In this document: positions 63,446-64,000 of the stretch, piece after piece
Layout: each line of letters begins with the position of its first letter
How positions within the stretch are numbered: the stretch's first letter is position 1
Origin: Diphasiastrum complanatum
Lineage: Eukaryota; Streptophyta; Lycopodiopsida; Lycopodiales; Lycopodiaceae
Length of the DNA stretch: 64,000 nucleotides
Reading direction: 5' to 3'
Assembly (NCBI GenBank): GCA_029204225.1
Contig: CM055108.1
Span: forward strand, 5,645,599 to 5,709,598
The notes under the pieces: generated by a model
Databases searched by the model: none
What the model saw: only the letters and a program-made list of their open reading frames with translations
Told to the model about the DNA's origin: nothing
Position numbers and translations under genes: made by a program

Positions 63446-63939
63446 TGTCAAGTTTTGAAGTTCTGAAAATGTTATTGTGAATTGTGAAGGAGTTGAGTGT
63501 TATTACACGACACTTCATGCGCTCTTATCAAGCATATCATTCACAATCAGAAAGTATTGTTGTTAGCTCTCTATCAAGCTTTCAAGCTTGAACCCTCTTG
63601 AGCTTTCTAGCTCAGTCTTTTAGAGATTTATTTTACAGTTGCTATTATGCTACTACTTATCAGCAGAGCTACTTATTATCAGACTTATTCTCAGTTACTC
63701 AGAGACAGCTTAGAGTGAGCGATTTCTATAGAAATTGTTTGAGAATTCAATACTTTATGTTTGGCTACGTAATCACTTAGTATCTAGCGACTTCAAAGTT
63801 AGTTGCTAAAGATTGAACGTGATTTTCATCACTACTGCTTTGTTCAATTTTTTATAGGTGTAGTCATGCATTGGAAGTAGGAGTTTTCGCTATTGGAAGT
63901 AGGAGTTTCCGCTATAATTTATCCATCATATTTATGACA
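63446..63939 (+). mobile_element. LTR of a further copia-like element (right edge; left end tentative)
   Basis: It ends ATGACA directly before a primer site, and TGTCA at 63446 would give a short matching start (494 bp). Its second half is related to the LTR at 45029-45939 (shared GACTTCAAAGTTAG, GGTGTAGTCATGCATT). A 19-bp unit containing TTGGAAGTAGGAGTTT is duplicated near 63871-63911. Confidence 0.55.
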
Positions 63940-63951
63940 TGGTATCAGAGC
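63940..63951 (+). promoter_or_regulatory. tRNA-iMet primer-binding site at right edge
   Basis: TGGTATCAGAGC adjoins the LTR end. The element's coding part lies beyond the window. Confidence 0.9.
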
Positions 63952-64000
63952 ATTCCATCTTATATCAGAGCTTCTGTCATAGTATCAGTGTTAGATCACT

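Overview
This is a plant nuclear DNA window dominated by decayed and partly intact retrotransposons. It holds two convincing host genes, both on the + strand and both split by introns: an IQ67-domain (IQD) calmodulin-binding protein gene (coding exons 7048-19372, 532 codons) and a laccase gene (38677-41296, 571 codons). The plant origin follows from these two families, from copia elements primed by initiator-methionine tRNA, and from a plant-type LINE endonuclease. A 10.1-kb intron swollen by a transposon, the high load of old and young elements, and very long CT/GA tracts suggest a large-genome seed plant, possibly a gymnosperm. That last step is inference; nothing here fixes the species.

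Layout. 1-1829: the LTR of a minus-strand retrotransposon running off the left edge, sitting inside a LINE relic. 1830-7047: mostly featureless AT-rich DNA with microsatellites, grading into the IQD upstream region. 7048-19372: IQD gene; its second intron carries a non-coding LTR element (9970-15406) with a 5-bp target duplication. 19373-22818: intergenic, with a perfect 33-bp inverted repeat. 22819-~26130: 5'-truncated copia (copia 1) with its 3' LTR. 26946-32506: complete copia (copia 2) with two LTRs and TCCAA target duplications, lacking zinc knuckle and protease. 32507-38533: degenerate tandem repeats, a 154-bp CT tract and a copia relic. 38534-41296: laccase. 43100-46740: three copia relics, one with an LTR, primer site and gag start. 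47113-48115: repeats and a broken reading frame that may come from a CACTA-type DNA transposon. 48515-55149: an island of three truncated copias (3 and 4 forward, 5 reversed) joined without LTRs at the junctions. 55228-61617: a repeat pair interrupted at one copy by 1.6 kb holding a decayed minus-strand reading frame, plus a gypsy-type gag relic and a 168-bp GA tract. 61772-64000: a copia collapsed to LTR fragment, RNase H and LTR, then another LTR and primer site running off the right edge.

The two genes are not obviously related in function: IQD proteins are calmodulin-binding scaffolds at microtubules, membranes or nucleus, while laccases are secreted multicopper oxidases linked to lignin and other phenolics. 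Nothing in the window amounts to a clearly new biological system. The observations most worth following are the loss of the zinc knuckle plus protease in two related copia elements at different breakpoints, a CACACGTGTG palindrome shared by LTRs and leaders of different copia families, the head-on chimeric copia island, the 36-bp palindrome next to the intronic insertion, and the unassigned decayed reading frame at 55.4-56.7 kb.
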